Source: Cryptomeria japonica (taxonomy: Eukaryota; Streptophyta; Pinopsida; Cupressales; Cupressaceae). Taken from it: a stretch of 64,000 nt of DNA. Position 1 is the first letter of the stretch. Each line of letters begins with the position of its first letter. The position numbers and the translations under genes are program-made. Below the pieces are notes generated by a model. The model did not search any database and had not been told where the DNA came from. It was given only the letters and a program-made list of their open reading frames with translations. This document shows, piece by piece, positions 30,327 through 42,103 of this stretch. The stretch covers positions 141,889,872-141,953,871 of the forward strand of contig NC_081413.1 in the NCBI RefSeq assembly GCF_030272615.1, in the 5' to 3' direction.

Positions 30327-32900
30327 TATTTGTTTGTCCATGAAAGATTGTTTTCTTGCCAAATATAATCGGTTTTAAATGAAAGATTGTTTCCTTCTAT
30401 ATCTATTTAACTAAAGATTGTCTTCTTTAACATTGTATTTTTATAATGTGAGAAATAGGAAGCTAGAATTGAAAAATTAAAGATTATCTTCTATATATTT
30501 ATTCTAAGTTTCATATGAATATTAGAAAAGCTAGATATGCTTGTGTTTGTGGGAAAGTTACCTTCCGGGACGGGTGTCGAATGTGGAATCATAGAGAGAA
30601 TAGTTTGCTTTTCCAAACTAGATTTTATTGCTATGCATGGCATTATACTCGATTGAGTAACTAATTGACCATTGAAATATATGGATTTATTTATGCTTTC
30701 TACCATATCCTTGATTGATCTTGCTTGTTTCTTAATGGAATTAGAAAATAGAAAATACATGTATCATTCCAGGCATTTGCTAAGCAAATCGTGCAGGGTC
30801 GAGTATTCTTGATTGACCAAGAATTCTGGGGAAGTGTAAGCTTCAAGGTTGGGTGGAAAAAGAAAATTAATCTTGTTCTCGTCTTCATTCTAAAGATTGC
30901 ATTGAAGATAGCTTGGATTGCAGATCAAATGACACATCTCATCCTTTACTTTATATTTTACTTTTTATTTGAACTTAAGGCATTAGAAAGGCCTAAGTAT
31001 TGTATGTAGATATGATTGAGATACTACTACATTTTCTTTTTGAATAAAGAATCTATATCTCCTTATAGAAATCTCATGTTTATAATGATATCATTGGAAA
31101 TGATCATTTAGAACTAAGGATGAAATAGTGGAAGTAAATAGACTTATTTAAGGAATTATGAGTTTATTTAAGAATAAAGAGTATTACAATTTATTATTGA
31201 AAATAGAATGTTTTACGTCTTTACACGGTATGTACTTTTGTAAATGGTCTTGATTTTGTGCACATTGTTATGTTGGTGCCATTTCTAGTGATGACATCAA
31301 GTGGTATGGGATGCACGATTATCATCATAGACAACAATGCTTTGGAAAAATGATGGAACACATGGTGTAGTATGAGATGCAACTATATATGTTTTCAAAA
31401 TTGAAATTTTCTTATAGACTTAATGTATTAATAAACTATATAATGGTATGATACATATAGTAGGTTGCATCCATTTCAATGGTTCCATCTATTCATTATG
31501 TGAACATGTGATGTATGTCTAGATCGTTTACATTGAATATATGAGATGTATGCTTGAATTAGTCACTATTGTATTTGTGATATGTGTGATCTAGTCACTG
31601 TTGTACTTGTGATGTGCATATGAGCTAGTCATTGTTACAAATATTTGTGATGTACATATAAGCTAGTCCCCATTGCACCTATGATGTGTGTATGCGCTAT
31701 TCACCCTGCGTATGCATGATGTTGCTTGATCCAATCACTATGTGAATGTGAAATTATGAAATAATATGACCCCTATATGAATTTGTGTGTTTGTATACTA
31801 ATAATTGGTAATGATTGGTATGGAACCAACACTTGTCTAGAATGTGATGTTTATCAATCTATTGTAATTGAATTAATTTTGAAAGCTTATGCTTAAAATG
31901 AATAGTTATGATTTAAAGGGGATATTAGAGATCACATAAAAGAGGAGAGGGTGAGCTCTCTCTATCATTGGTATAAGAATTATAAAGCCTTTGATTTCCA
32001 AACGAATTACATAGACAAGGTCATTACAAATGACACTTGAGGTTTAGGTTCAGGTCTAAGGATATCCTTAACATTAGCAACTTACCATTTTCTAAGGTAA
32101 GTTTTTGAATGGTTGCGTGAAACTATTGCCACCACAATGGATGATTAAGTTGTTGTGAATTGAACTTAAAAAACTAGTAGTGACTGAGAGACATTTTTTT
32201 ACATGATAGTTCAACTTAAATTAGACATGCACTTTATGTATTATATCTTTGGTGTGTTTATATTTGCACAATTGGTGGCAAGGGCTTGATTGACATCAAG
32301 GAAGTCAAAATAATTTTCATTGATTAATGACAAGCTTCTCAACATGCTTTTTAGTACCACTGGTCCTATAAGTAGATATTTTGCAAGTATTCAAGTTCTA
32401 GATCTTTGTGATAATAATGAATAGAATCATGACCAAGAGGACATTATTAGACAACTCAAAGATTAAATCATATATGATCCCATGACCCCGCCTTTGGACC
32501 CGTATCTTAAATGTGCTTATAATGTTGTAGGCCAATTTAAAAAATCAAAACTAATTATTATGCATTATCTATAACAACATTTATATTATTAGTAATCTTT
32601 TATTTGACAAATAAAACTAAATACCCCTCAATTAATGTACCATTTATTAAGTTTAGATGAACAATTAATAATAGTATACAATAATTATCAATGATTAAAT
32701 CACTCTACATAAATTATAATATAATAGTATAATATACTTGCTCAAATAAAATCAGAAGACAAAGGTTTTAAATAAGGAAATCGTGGAACAAAAATGACTA
32801 TGTACATTTAGATGTCTTTCTTCAAAATTGTTATACAAGATCCTTAATTTAAAAATCAAAATAAATCAAAATACAACTGTTTTCTAAATTTTAACCCTTT
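30327..32900. other. AT-rich intergenic DNA, no supported gene
   Basis: 2.6 kb with no convincing coding region. A minus-strand open frame at 30491-30760 ends in a plausible exon shape but matches no family I know. A degenerate 33-bp tandem repeat built on CTAGTCAY..GTGATGTG lies at about 31550-31710, with landmarks at 31561, 31593, 31626, 31665 and 31697. The remainder is simple AT-rich sequence. Confidence 0.6.
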
Positions 32901-33171
32901 TAATTTTTTATTTTCTTCAATTAATTAGAAAATACGGTCAACTGTGCACTCGTTGCCCATTTCTTCCTCATTTCTTCTACAACTTCTTGAATATTCTTAT
33001 CGCCATCTCTGTGGCTTCACTGGGTCCTCTCTACTAGAGAATTATTCCAATCCTACGCGCAAGTTGTCTGTAATTTCTACGTTTCTTCCTCATTGTTGAG
33101 ATGGTTCAAGGGAAATGACATCTCCCTGCATTTATCATCTGCTCTGCTGTTGGTGTGAAAGCAGTTTCACA
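32901..33171 (+). promoter_or_regulatory. Upstream region of the NLR gene with a W-box and a short upstream ORF
   Basis: GGTCAA at 32936-32941 is TTGACC on the other strand, the core W-box bound by WRKY factors, which often control immune receptors. An ATG at 33101 opens a five-codon upstream ORF whose stop TGA (33116-33118) overlaps another ATG at 33115. That ATG is in frame with the receptor and would add 19 residues. No clear TATA box was fixed. Confidence 0.4.
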
Positions 33172-36100
33172 ATGGCCGAGGGAGCTGCCTTGGGGTTTGC
33201 CATCAAAGTGGTCTATGAAAGCGGTAAATATATATCTAGAGCTTTCAGCAGTTGTGATCTTAAGCAACTTGAAGAAACTCTGAATGTTTTGTTGCCGACC
33301 ATCGATGAGATATGCGAATTGAGTTTGGAATCGTTATCGGAGGCAGGGATACCCAAAATTCAAGAACTCCGCGAGAAGCTCCGACTGGTACAGAATCGCA
33401 AGAGAACTCGAAATTCCTGGAACGAATTTGGCGAGACAGATCACATTAATGAGGTGGAGAACGATATCAATAAATTCGTGCACAATGACCCTTTGCCCGA
33501 CATGGCATTGAATCAAATAAAATTGTTGAATTGTTCCCAAGATATGAAGAATTCTTTCTCTACCCAGCTGGAAACTCTGTGTGGGGAAATAAAGAATTTA
33601 ACCTTGGAACAAGAAACTGGTTTCAACAATTTAACCTTCAAAATTGAGGAACAATATACTGATTTTGCTGGGCAAATATTTGAGATTTCACAGCAGGATC
33701 AGTACCTCTGCTGCCCCCCAGATTTGCCGAGTTGCTTGATGGGATTCGATAAGTACTTAACGGAGCTGAAAGAGCTTGTCTTGGAGGCTGGATTGGATGT
33801 GGTTGGAGTTACAGGTATGGGCGGTGCTGGAAAATCTACACTTGCTGTTTCCCTTTGCCATCACCCTGAAATCAAAGGTACCAACGTTTGTGCTCTGTTT
33901 TCTCTTTCTACTGTTTCAGTTGTATAAATGTAGCAGAAAAGTCACCTTGATGTTTCTGAATTTTTTTTGTAGCTTCATTTTGTCCTGCTTTATGATTGTG
34001 GCTGCCATCCAGACTTTTACCCTTTAGATTATCCTATCTTACTGAATTGACGAAAAAAACAAATCTCTCTAAACATTCTAATGGCTTGCAGATAAGAAAA
34101 GAGTAATTTACATTAATGTCTCAGAAAGCCCAGATCTCCCAGGTATCCTAAAGACCATGTGGAAAAATATTGCTGGACTTGGTGGTCCAGAACCTAATTT
34201 TACAAACGTTGAGGATGCACATAACAAATTGCACTCGGCAATAAAGTCAAGAAGAAATGAACCAATTCTGGTGGTATTGGATGACATTTGGGGTTTTTCT
34301 CACCTGAAAAAACTGTTATTCAAAGGGAGTCAATTCATGACTGTGGTAACCACCAGAAATAAACACACCATTGGGTCAATCCCAACCTGGTTCAACAAAG
34401 GCCTTTATCCGCTGCCATCCTTGCAGGAGGAGCATGCTTTGTCACTTTTCTGCTTCTATGCCTTTGGTATTCCTACCATTCCAAATACACATAATGAAGA
34501 ACTGGTCAAACAGGTAACCTGCTATTCACAATACCTCGTTTCTTCTGTGTGTGCTTTTGTTGAGGACGGTACTGTTTTCAATTGTATTCCTTGTGTCTAA
34601 GTGCTCAATTTAGTACCATTCATGTGCAGGTCCATGCAGAGTGTAAGGGTTTGCCACTAGCTCTTCAAGTAATTGGTAGCTCTCTGAATGGTAAGCACCC
34701 CTCTGTTTGGGAAAATGCTAATAGGCTATCAACTGGAGAACCTTCCAATGAATTTCAGATGGAAGGCCTCCTAAATCGCTTGAAAACAAGCATAGATTTG
34801 CTGAAAGACAATGAAAAGCAGTGCTTCTTGGACCTTGCTGCATTCCCACAAGGACAAGTCATTCCTGCGAATGCATTGTTGGATATTTGGGTGTATGTTC
34901 GTGGAATGACCTGGCCCAATGCTGTTATCCTTTTACGAGATTTTGCAGCTCGCCATCTATTGAACTTCAAGAGGAATCCTTGGTAAGAGGCAGTCCCACT
35001 TATAGCAAACTTATTTCTATCTTAATTATTTTTCTTGTGTTATTGCATGATACCAAATTCATTCGATAAGGTTTTAACAAAAATTTTAAAATAAAATGTT
35101 TGGCTCCACCCTATAGAAGTTTAAATTTCCCCCGAATGATGTAGGTGTAGATTAATCTTAAGATTTGGGAGTTCAATATTATTGATTTTCAAGCAAAGTG
35201 GAATCCACCCTGAGTTTTACAAGAGGTCTTTGTTTGGAAAAACCATACACTATCCTTGTAGCTTTCACTCTGAATAGCATGTTTTCCTTACGTGTGATGC
35301 CAGGATCCCAGACATCACGGGTGACTCCATGAATGGATACTCCTTTTCCCAGCATGATATAATGAGAAATTTGGCGCTGTATTTGGCGAAGCAGGAGAAT
35401 AGTATTCAGTGTAAGAGGCTATATATGCCTAAAAAGAAAAGTCGCTTTCCCTCAAAGTGGCAAACAGATAGAGATCTTTCATCTAAAGCTCAGATTGTTT
35501 CCATTCATACAGGTAGCTGCTATGCTAGTCTTTTAGATTTTTATTTTCCATGCTCAGATTGTTTCCATTCATACAGGTGACTGCTATAGCTAAGCTTTTA
35601 CATTGTAATTTACAATGCTTTTGATTTTTCTTCCACATCCAAAACATTAAATACATTATATTTATCGGCTGTGGCTATTCTGGTTCCAAAAAAGCTCTGA
35701 CTACATTGCCGTACACCGAAAAAAACCTTCGTGTTATACACAAGGGGTATAGCGGCCGTGGAGCCCTGCAGCCATTTTGAACCTATTCTGCATTTTTTGT
35801 GTCTGCATAATACAAAATTTTTGCATCGTACGACATCACTGTTTTGAAACCAGATTAGCCGCGTCCATATTTATCACTTCATTTCAGATAAAACTATATT
35901 CAAATAGATTTTTAAAATTTTAATCATAGCATAGCATAGCATTGCATTTACTTAATGTTTATGTGAACATGTAGGGGCAATGAAGGACACACAATGGCCA
36001 GAATTGGAGTTTCCTGAGGCAGAAGCTTTGCTTTTATATTTCACTGCAAGTGAATATTGCATTCCAACATTTTTGCACACAATGAAGAAACTCAAGGTCC

Positions 36101-36759
36101 TGATGATCCATAATGACAGTGCAAAACGAACCAAGCTCACTGCACTGGCTGGTTTTCAAGTACTTTCTCAGCTTAAATCTCTGCGTCTTGAAAGGCTGAT
36201 AGTTCCTCCTCTGTATGAGTACTGCAATGTTTTGAAGAATTTGCAGAAGCTATACCTGAGTCTATGTGAGGGCCTAGGTAATATGAGTGGATTGGGTAGG
36301 GATAAAATGCTCAACTTTCCAGGGCTTTTGGAAATTAATGTGGACTACTGCAGCGATCTGGAGGAGTTGCCAGCAGGAATCTGTTCTTCCAATTCCCTTA
36401 AAATGTTGTCAATTACTCATTGCCATGGCCTTGCCAAGTTACCTGATGAGCTGGGCAAGCTTGGATCACTGAAGGAGATAAGATTGACGGAATCTCCAGG
36501 CTTAAAAGAACTGCCTCCTTCCATCTCTAGTCTAAGAAAATTGGAATACCTTGACATCTCATCATGTATGGGTTTGAAGGCGGATGGGAGAAGAGGCTCT
36601 GAATTGAAGAAAACCCTTAAAACATTGGCCGAACTGGCATCCCTCAAAAAAGTGATTTGTGATAAAGACCATGGCCAACTGTTCAAAAGCAGCTCCAGAA
36701 CTGGCCTTCAAGTTGAAGTTGTGGAAGAAGAATTCGATTTGAATTGGCTAGACTGGTAA
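33172..36759 (+). CDS. RNL-type NLR immune receptor (RPW8-like CC, NB-ARC, LRR), five exons
   Basis: Predicted exons are 33172-33877, 34092-34513, 34630-34982, 35304-35512 and 35975-36759. All borders are GT/AG and the phases join to 2475 bp, 824 residues. Residues 1 to about 140 form an RPW8-like coiled-coil domain. NB-ARC follows: P-loop GMGGAGKST (215-223), kinase-2 LVVLDDIW (295-302), VTTR, GLPLA (383-387), CFLDLAAFP. QHD (510-512) stands in place of MHD, which is typical of the ADR1/NRG1 helper class. Leucine-rich repeats cover about 600-805, and the acidic end is FDLNWLDW. Members are cytosolic or membrane-associated NTP switches that relay signals from sensor receptors and form cation-permeable channels. 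Start choice: MAEGAALG fits the usual N-terminus; an in-frame ATG at 33115 is the alternative. Intron 4 begins inside a 64-bp duplication that offers a second donor. The gene looks intact; expression is unknown. Confidence 0.9.
35488..35580 (+). repeat. 64-bp tandem duplication creating a second splice donor in the NLR gene
   Basis: GCTCAGATTGTTTCCATTCA with its CATACAG|GT donor occurs at 35488 and again at 35552. The first donor (35513) keeps the frame into exon 5. Use of the second (35577) adds 64 bases and shifts the frame, and intron read-through meets TGA at 35578-35580. Confidence 0.8.
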
Positions 36760-37165
36760 GTGACAAATGCTGTGAGGGATGCTTCTTAGCTATGCTCTCA
36801 TTTTATGGTAGATATATTTCATGCTCTAGGTGCTCTTTGGTAAATTCATCCAATAAATGGAGATGAATATTCCTTAAGTTTTTGTAATGGTGACTATGCC
36901 AATTCATGTAAAGTTTTGGGTTCAATTTGATGGAATACTTTATACAATTATGTATTGACAATTGATTGTTATATATTTCTCACTCCCCCACGTCACCCAC
37001 TTCCATGGTGTCTGCGTATGGTAGAAAAAAAAATGAAAAAAAAAAAGGAGAGTGGCGTGAAGGGCGAGAGTGATTGGAGGAAAGAACATGGAGGAGAAAA
37101 TGCAGAAAATTACAAGAAAAACTTGATGGGAGAGGGCAGCGTTATAATGAGGGGTCAGCAGCCAC
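36760..37165. other. 3' flank of the NLR gene
   Basis: Probably the 3' untranslated region (possible polyadenylation words AATAAA at 36852-36857), then AT-rich DNA and an A/G-rich patch at 37020-37100. No gene is supported. Confidence 0.5.
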
Positions 37166-37590
37166 ATAAGTTTGATGGATGCACAAAAGTGTTCGACCAC
37201 ATAAAAGAGCGAGACATAGTCTCACGGATTATGATTTTTGCAGCATACAGAAGCCATGGGTATCCTTGCGAGACAATCTCACTATTTCTCCATATACATT
37301 GAATGGGTTTCCAACCCATTCAGATCATACTTGCCCGCAAATTCCATAAAAGAATAAAAGAGAGGAGGTTCGCCAAAGGTGTATCTGCAACTTCTCTTGC
37401 ATAGACAAACCATGTGAATTGTTTGACAGAATGACTAAAAGAAATAGGGTTTCATGGGTGCAATGATCGGAGGATATGCACAAATTGAAGTTGTTGAAAA
37501 GGCTTTAGAAACTTTCAAGCAAATGCAATTAGCAGGTGAAAAACTAGGTGCCTGCGTACTCCCTGCCTGAGCCCAAATGAGAGCTAGGTG
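37166..37590 (+). pseudogene. Degenerate fragment of a PLS-type pentatricopeptide repeat gene
   Basis: A first repeat reads KVFDHIKERDIVS...AAYRSHGYPCETISLF (about 37184-37290). A second reads CELFDRMTKRNRVSW (about 37411-37455), then after a frameshift MIGGYAQIEVVEKALETF and KQMQLAGE, and a worn VLPA..AQMRA. These match the VFDxMxERDVVSW and MIxGYAQxGxxEEAL pattern of plant PLS-class PPR proteins, which act in RNA editing and processing in organelles. Stops and at least one frameshift make it non-functional. Confidence 0.6.
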
Positions 37591-39819
37591 CCACCAGGTT
37601 AGATGCTAAACCATGCTATTGTAATTCGGTATGTGAAATAATAATGGATTGTTAATTCACTTGTCGAAAATAGTCAACTAAGAGATTTATCCTTTTGTTT
37701 AAGATTATATTGCATGTGCTTATGATTATTTATGAATGACATTATTAAGTTAGCAAATAATGATTATGAACAATAATTGTAATATTTCTATTGATATCAT
37801 AAGTAGAGATTAGTTAGGATGGTTTCGAAGTAAGGTCATAGTCATCATGAAGTAGAGAAACATTAATACATCAATGTCAATTGATGTAAAGATTGACATT
37901 GATGTAAAGATGTATTTGAGAGACGAATATGAGTCCCTTATTACTAATGTATAAATGTAAAAGTGATAAATGATTATGTATTATTGTAGAACTCTGAACC
38001 AAGTTTTGAATTTCAGACTTGTGAATATTGATAAAATGTCATGTAGAAATTATCATAACATTGATATAAACTTGATAACCTTATCTTCATCATACATCCT
38101 TGGGAATGGGTTGTGATGGAAGGGTGTCATGTTGTAAATGATACCTTCCAATTGCTTAATTAGAGTAGTAAGGGACCTCAATCTTATAGTGTCATGCCTA
38201 AGAGGTGTTGCTTATTCTTGTGTACTAGCCAAATAAAACCTTACATGGCTTTGCACTATGATATATGTTTTTGATGTGATAATTATGACTACAATAATGT
38301 CTTCATGTTTATGTATTCACTATGGCATAGTGTCATGGTCCAATGATTAAGTATGGTTTGTGCAAAGAAAGAGAATTCTTGTAAAGTAATCAACCTAACC
38401 TCGGTGTCATGGAAATGAACCTATAAGATAATTTGAGAAAAAAATGTGAACTAAGAACTTACTATAATCAAGGGATAAAAATTGAATAACTTTATGATTG
38501 AATTTTAAGAGAAATAAGATGGCAAAGAACTCTAGATCAAATCTTTAGCTATAAGATAACCTTATAGTATGAACTGAGCATAGGATATAATTAATATGAG
38601 CTCTTGGTTGCATAATATTGTGAGGGTGAGTTTGTTAAGTGGCATTATAACCACAATTTACTAAACATATCTCTAATGTTGAAACTTAGTACTTTGATAA
38701 TTTGTTGATACCACGGTAATGTCTTTATATGACTATAAAAGGTCTTTCAACCTCCTAAAGACAAGAACCTAGATATGGGAATTATCATTGGAAATAAAGG
38801 AAGGCTACTACAATTAAATTAGATTTATTTTATATTATCTATGCTCTTATGCCTAATTTATGTGTAGGAATTTGATTTGGACAAGTTGTCCTTATAAGTG
38901 TTTATTGTCTAAGGTGTGTCATTAAAGATTGGTGATGGTTCAAAACTTAGTTAATTATAAGATGCTTGACAATTGTGATCATTAAATATAAATAAGTTTG
39001 GAGATATTAATCCTAGTAGTGCCCATTCTTACACATTGAAATAATTCATTGTAGTAACATCATATATGTTCTTATTGTTTTATTTATAGGGTCTTCATTC
39101 ATTGAGACCATGATTGGTTTCTCAACGGTAACTATATGGCACTAAGGTTGTGAAACCTTGAGGCATATTTCTCACTCACATATGAGACAATAGGGTTGGC
39201 TTTCCTAGCATATCTTTAAGCACTAATCATAGATGATAATCAATAAAAGGAATCCTAATGGGTAGCAATAAAACTTGACTACATTTATTTGATAAGATTG
39301 GATATGATGTGGGTATTAATATAAATAAAGCTAAATATATATAACCCTCCACATTGTCAAGTCTCAACATAAGATGATACAATAATTATCATATGTGCTA
39401 ATAGTAATAAATATAGCATTGTATCCCTTGTGGGAAACTCTAAATGGTTGTATAGTCGTACATTTGGGTATATGTGACTAATAAAATAATCAAGTTGCAA
39501 AAGTATTAGACATAACCATATTGGTCAACTAAGCATTGAAAAAATCTATTCTAGTGGCAATAGGTGTAATAAGTTCATTTAATGTCATTTTATCTTCCTT
39601 GCTTGATGCAATAATAATACATATTGTATAATTGTAGAATGGCATTTCAGTATTGGGGTCCATTTTTTTTATATGAATACAAGATATCTATTGACCCCTT
39701 GAGTATTAAAACCTTAATATCAAACATATTATATGAATTTCAAATGGAATTGCTATCCTACAAGTTTGTGTGAACCAAGGTAATTTGTGCTGAGTAATAA
39801 ATCTAGCCCTTAATTATGT
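37591..39819. other. AT-rich intergenic DNA, nothing recognised
   Basis: 2.2 kb with stops in all frames at short intervals. No repeats, LTR ends or coding signatures could be supported. Probably old, decayed transposon sequence. Confidence 0.6.
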
Positions 39820-40217
39820 GGAACACACCTTAGGACTGAGAAGAGGGGTGAATTAGTCTAGACCTAATACTTAAACTTTATTACTCAATCCACGGTCTCT
39901 TTAACCTTAATCTTATCGACACCAATGAAAGATATAACAAAGAAACACCATGCAAAAGAAAACACTAGATTTACGTGGAAAACCCAAATAGGGAAAAACC
40001 ATGATGAGAATCAACTCACAATATATGAAATCATTACTATAATGTTTTAGGTTCACTACCAAGGAAACACATTGCTCCCTAAAGGACTCGCAGACTAGAG
40101 TGCATTGACCTAGGAAAAGGTACAATGCTTGCAATATGAAGATCACTTCTCTAGAGAAAGGTACAATGAATATATGAATTAAGAACAAGTAGGCCTTCAA
40201 CAATGCTCCCTCCAACA
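39820..40217 (-). repeat. Copia-type LTR fragment or solo LTR, minus strand
   Basis: On the minus strand it starts TGTTGG at 40217, preceded by a GGAGAT purine stretch. It contains GGTTTTTCCCTATTTGGG (near 39980-40005) and runs to CTAATTCACCCCTCTTCTCAG (near 39838-39858). The same order of motifs occurs in the composite Copia LTRs and in the LTR at the right edge. No initiator-Met primer site follows, and no target duplication was found. Confidence 0.55.
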
Positions 40218-41716
40218 ATCTCCAGATATGAAGTTGTCCTTGAACCTCTGCTCTAAGCAACCAATTTTACAAGAAGCACCACAAACTTCCTTTATCACAA
40301 ATTCACATTCCTTTCTTTTGCAAATGATATGATCATGTAGGCACTATACACATATTGATCCACAGAGTGCTCTACACTATCTACATCAATTTGATCTTCA
40401 ATATAAACCATCATCTTCATTGCAAACATTAATTAGGTGGGCCAAAACAAAGGTCAAACATAGGTTCTATTAAGTCGGCCACCAAAACATAATTATGGTG
40501 AATGCGATCCAATCTAGGAGATAGAGAAGATCGAAAAAAAAAAAACCACTGCTTTCTAAGAAGTTTAAATCAATTTACATGCTATCACATATCTTCCAAA
40601 TGTCGAAAACAAGGTAAGATGTTGATACACCAAGCAACACACCATAAGTCGACCTAAAACATGTCTTCCAATTGAACATGCCTAATGCAGATCCCCACAT
40701 GCCAAGGTAGGATCCAAAATTAATGCAACACAATATTCAAAGAAAGAAAAGACATCTAAGGATTCATCACAATCAAAAGAACACCATTTGTAAGTTGAAA
40801 CAAAGTATTTACCTTGAGACACACATTCAAGTCACAATGCATCAGGGTATATGCACCAAGTTGTGGTACCAAAAGGGGGTCTTAAGATGCCACTTTTTTT
40901 TTCTGAAATCAGCAAAGTCTGAACTTCAATGACAAATTGAACCTAATTACACTCCAAATTTGAAGATGCAACAAGAACAAGATTCAGACTTTCTAAACTA
41001 CTAATTTATTTTGAAAATGGTGGAGATTAAGGGCTTCAAAAAGGAGGGCCACAAAAAGTGGTCCTATTTTTATGCAAAAAACATAACATAGCGTTTTTTG
41101 TGGCCCCCCTAAAATGTTAACTTTTTTTTTGAATTTTTAAAATCGCTTCGGTGAGAAATTAGCTAACACCTTGTAGTTTATGCCATATTTTTCAGCTAAT
41201 TTTTTAATGAGTATATGATTTTTTACTAATTTTTGAAGTGGACACATCTTGAAAAACATAAATTTGAGCATGCTCCCCCCTAAAATCATTGAAAACTAAT
41301 CAAAAATCAATTATTTTTTTTTAAATTGTGTAGAATGGAGTCTAGTTTCTAAAAATGTAAGCTTTTTCAAAATATGATGAACGTGTAAAAATCTATACCC
41401 AAAATAGTGCATCTTGGCTTTTGACAAAAAATGAACACACTGACAAAAGAAATTATAGATGAAAGACTTAATGAAATCAAAATTTGAAATAAATTACATT
41501 GTTGGATAGCTAAGAGGGAGCTAAAGTTTACCACGGTATTTTTTTTAACTTCATTGAAACACGTGCAAACTTGACGGAGAGCACAACCAAAAATATGTCA
41601 AAATTTTCAATGTTCTCATAAAAACACGTCTCTAGCCTGAAATGGTCGTCCAAACCTTTGGGTTGGATGCCCAAGGAAAATCCAACCCATAGGTTTGGTG
41701 TTTCCCAAAGCGGGTC
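40218..41716. other. Non-genic DNA with a transposon end-like motif
   Basis: GGGTATATGCACCAAGTTGT at about 40849 continues into GGTACCAAAAG and matches the end seen on the minus strand at 3138. Nearby are GGCCACAAAAAGTGG (41049-41063) and TTTTTTGTGGCC (41094-41105), which can pair. The rest is AT-rich without a gene. Confidence 0.45.
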
Positions 41717-41820
41717 ATTTGGCGCGTGCCAAATATGGTGCTCTTCCTGTTTGGCGTGCGCCAAATGTGATCAATGGGTTTTCCCATTTGGCACGTGCCA
41801 AATAGGGAGAGCGCCAAATG
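41717..41820. promoter_or_regulatory. Cluster of TTTGGC..GCCAAA palindromes (E2F-like and G-box-like words)
   Basis: ATTTGGCGCGTGCCAAAT (41717-41734), TTTGGCGTGCGCCAAA (41750-41765) and the perfect palindrome ATTTGGCACGTGCCAAAT (41786-41803) lie about 35 bp apart, plus a half-site GCGCCAAA at 41812-41819. TTTGGCGC is the E2F/DP consensus and CACGTG the G-box core. A similar palindrome is at 47998-48015, beyond the satellite array. Whether these bind factors or are just structural parts of an element is open. Confidence 0.5.
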
Positions 41821-41849
41821 TGTACATAAAAACTCCCATCTCAACTCTC

Positions 41850-42103
41850 CCTTCTTTATCTCCCTTCTCTCATAGTTCCATCTCTCTCTATGAGCTAGAT
41901 CTCATATTCTCTCTCCCCCCTTACCTCTTCTCGGGCTCTTCATTCTTATAGATACATACTCTTCTTTGTCCCTCCCCTCTCTAGCTCTCACAATTCCCTT
42001 ATTCCCCTATCCCTCGAGCTATCTCCCTCTCCATCCTTACACCCATCTAATTCCCTCTCTCACCTCTTTCCCTTAGTTTATTCTTCACTCTCTCCTCTCT
42101 CTA
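41850..42103. repeat. CT-rich low-complexity tract
   Basis: Pyrimidine-rich sequence (CTCTCCC, TCTCTCTATG and CCCTCTC words) leads straight into the 20-bp-word array. Similar CT-rich sequence (about 47750-47785) follows the array, as if the array had expanded inside it. Confidence 0.7.

Noticed and set aside
30491-30760. Minus-strand 89-codon open frame
   Set aside because: Possible exon shape but no recognisable motif and no supporting neighbours.
37020-37140. Lys/Glu-rich open frame before the PPR relic
   Set aside because: It is an A/G-rich low-complexity patch; only the downstream PPR-like part is supported.
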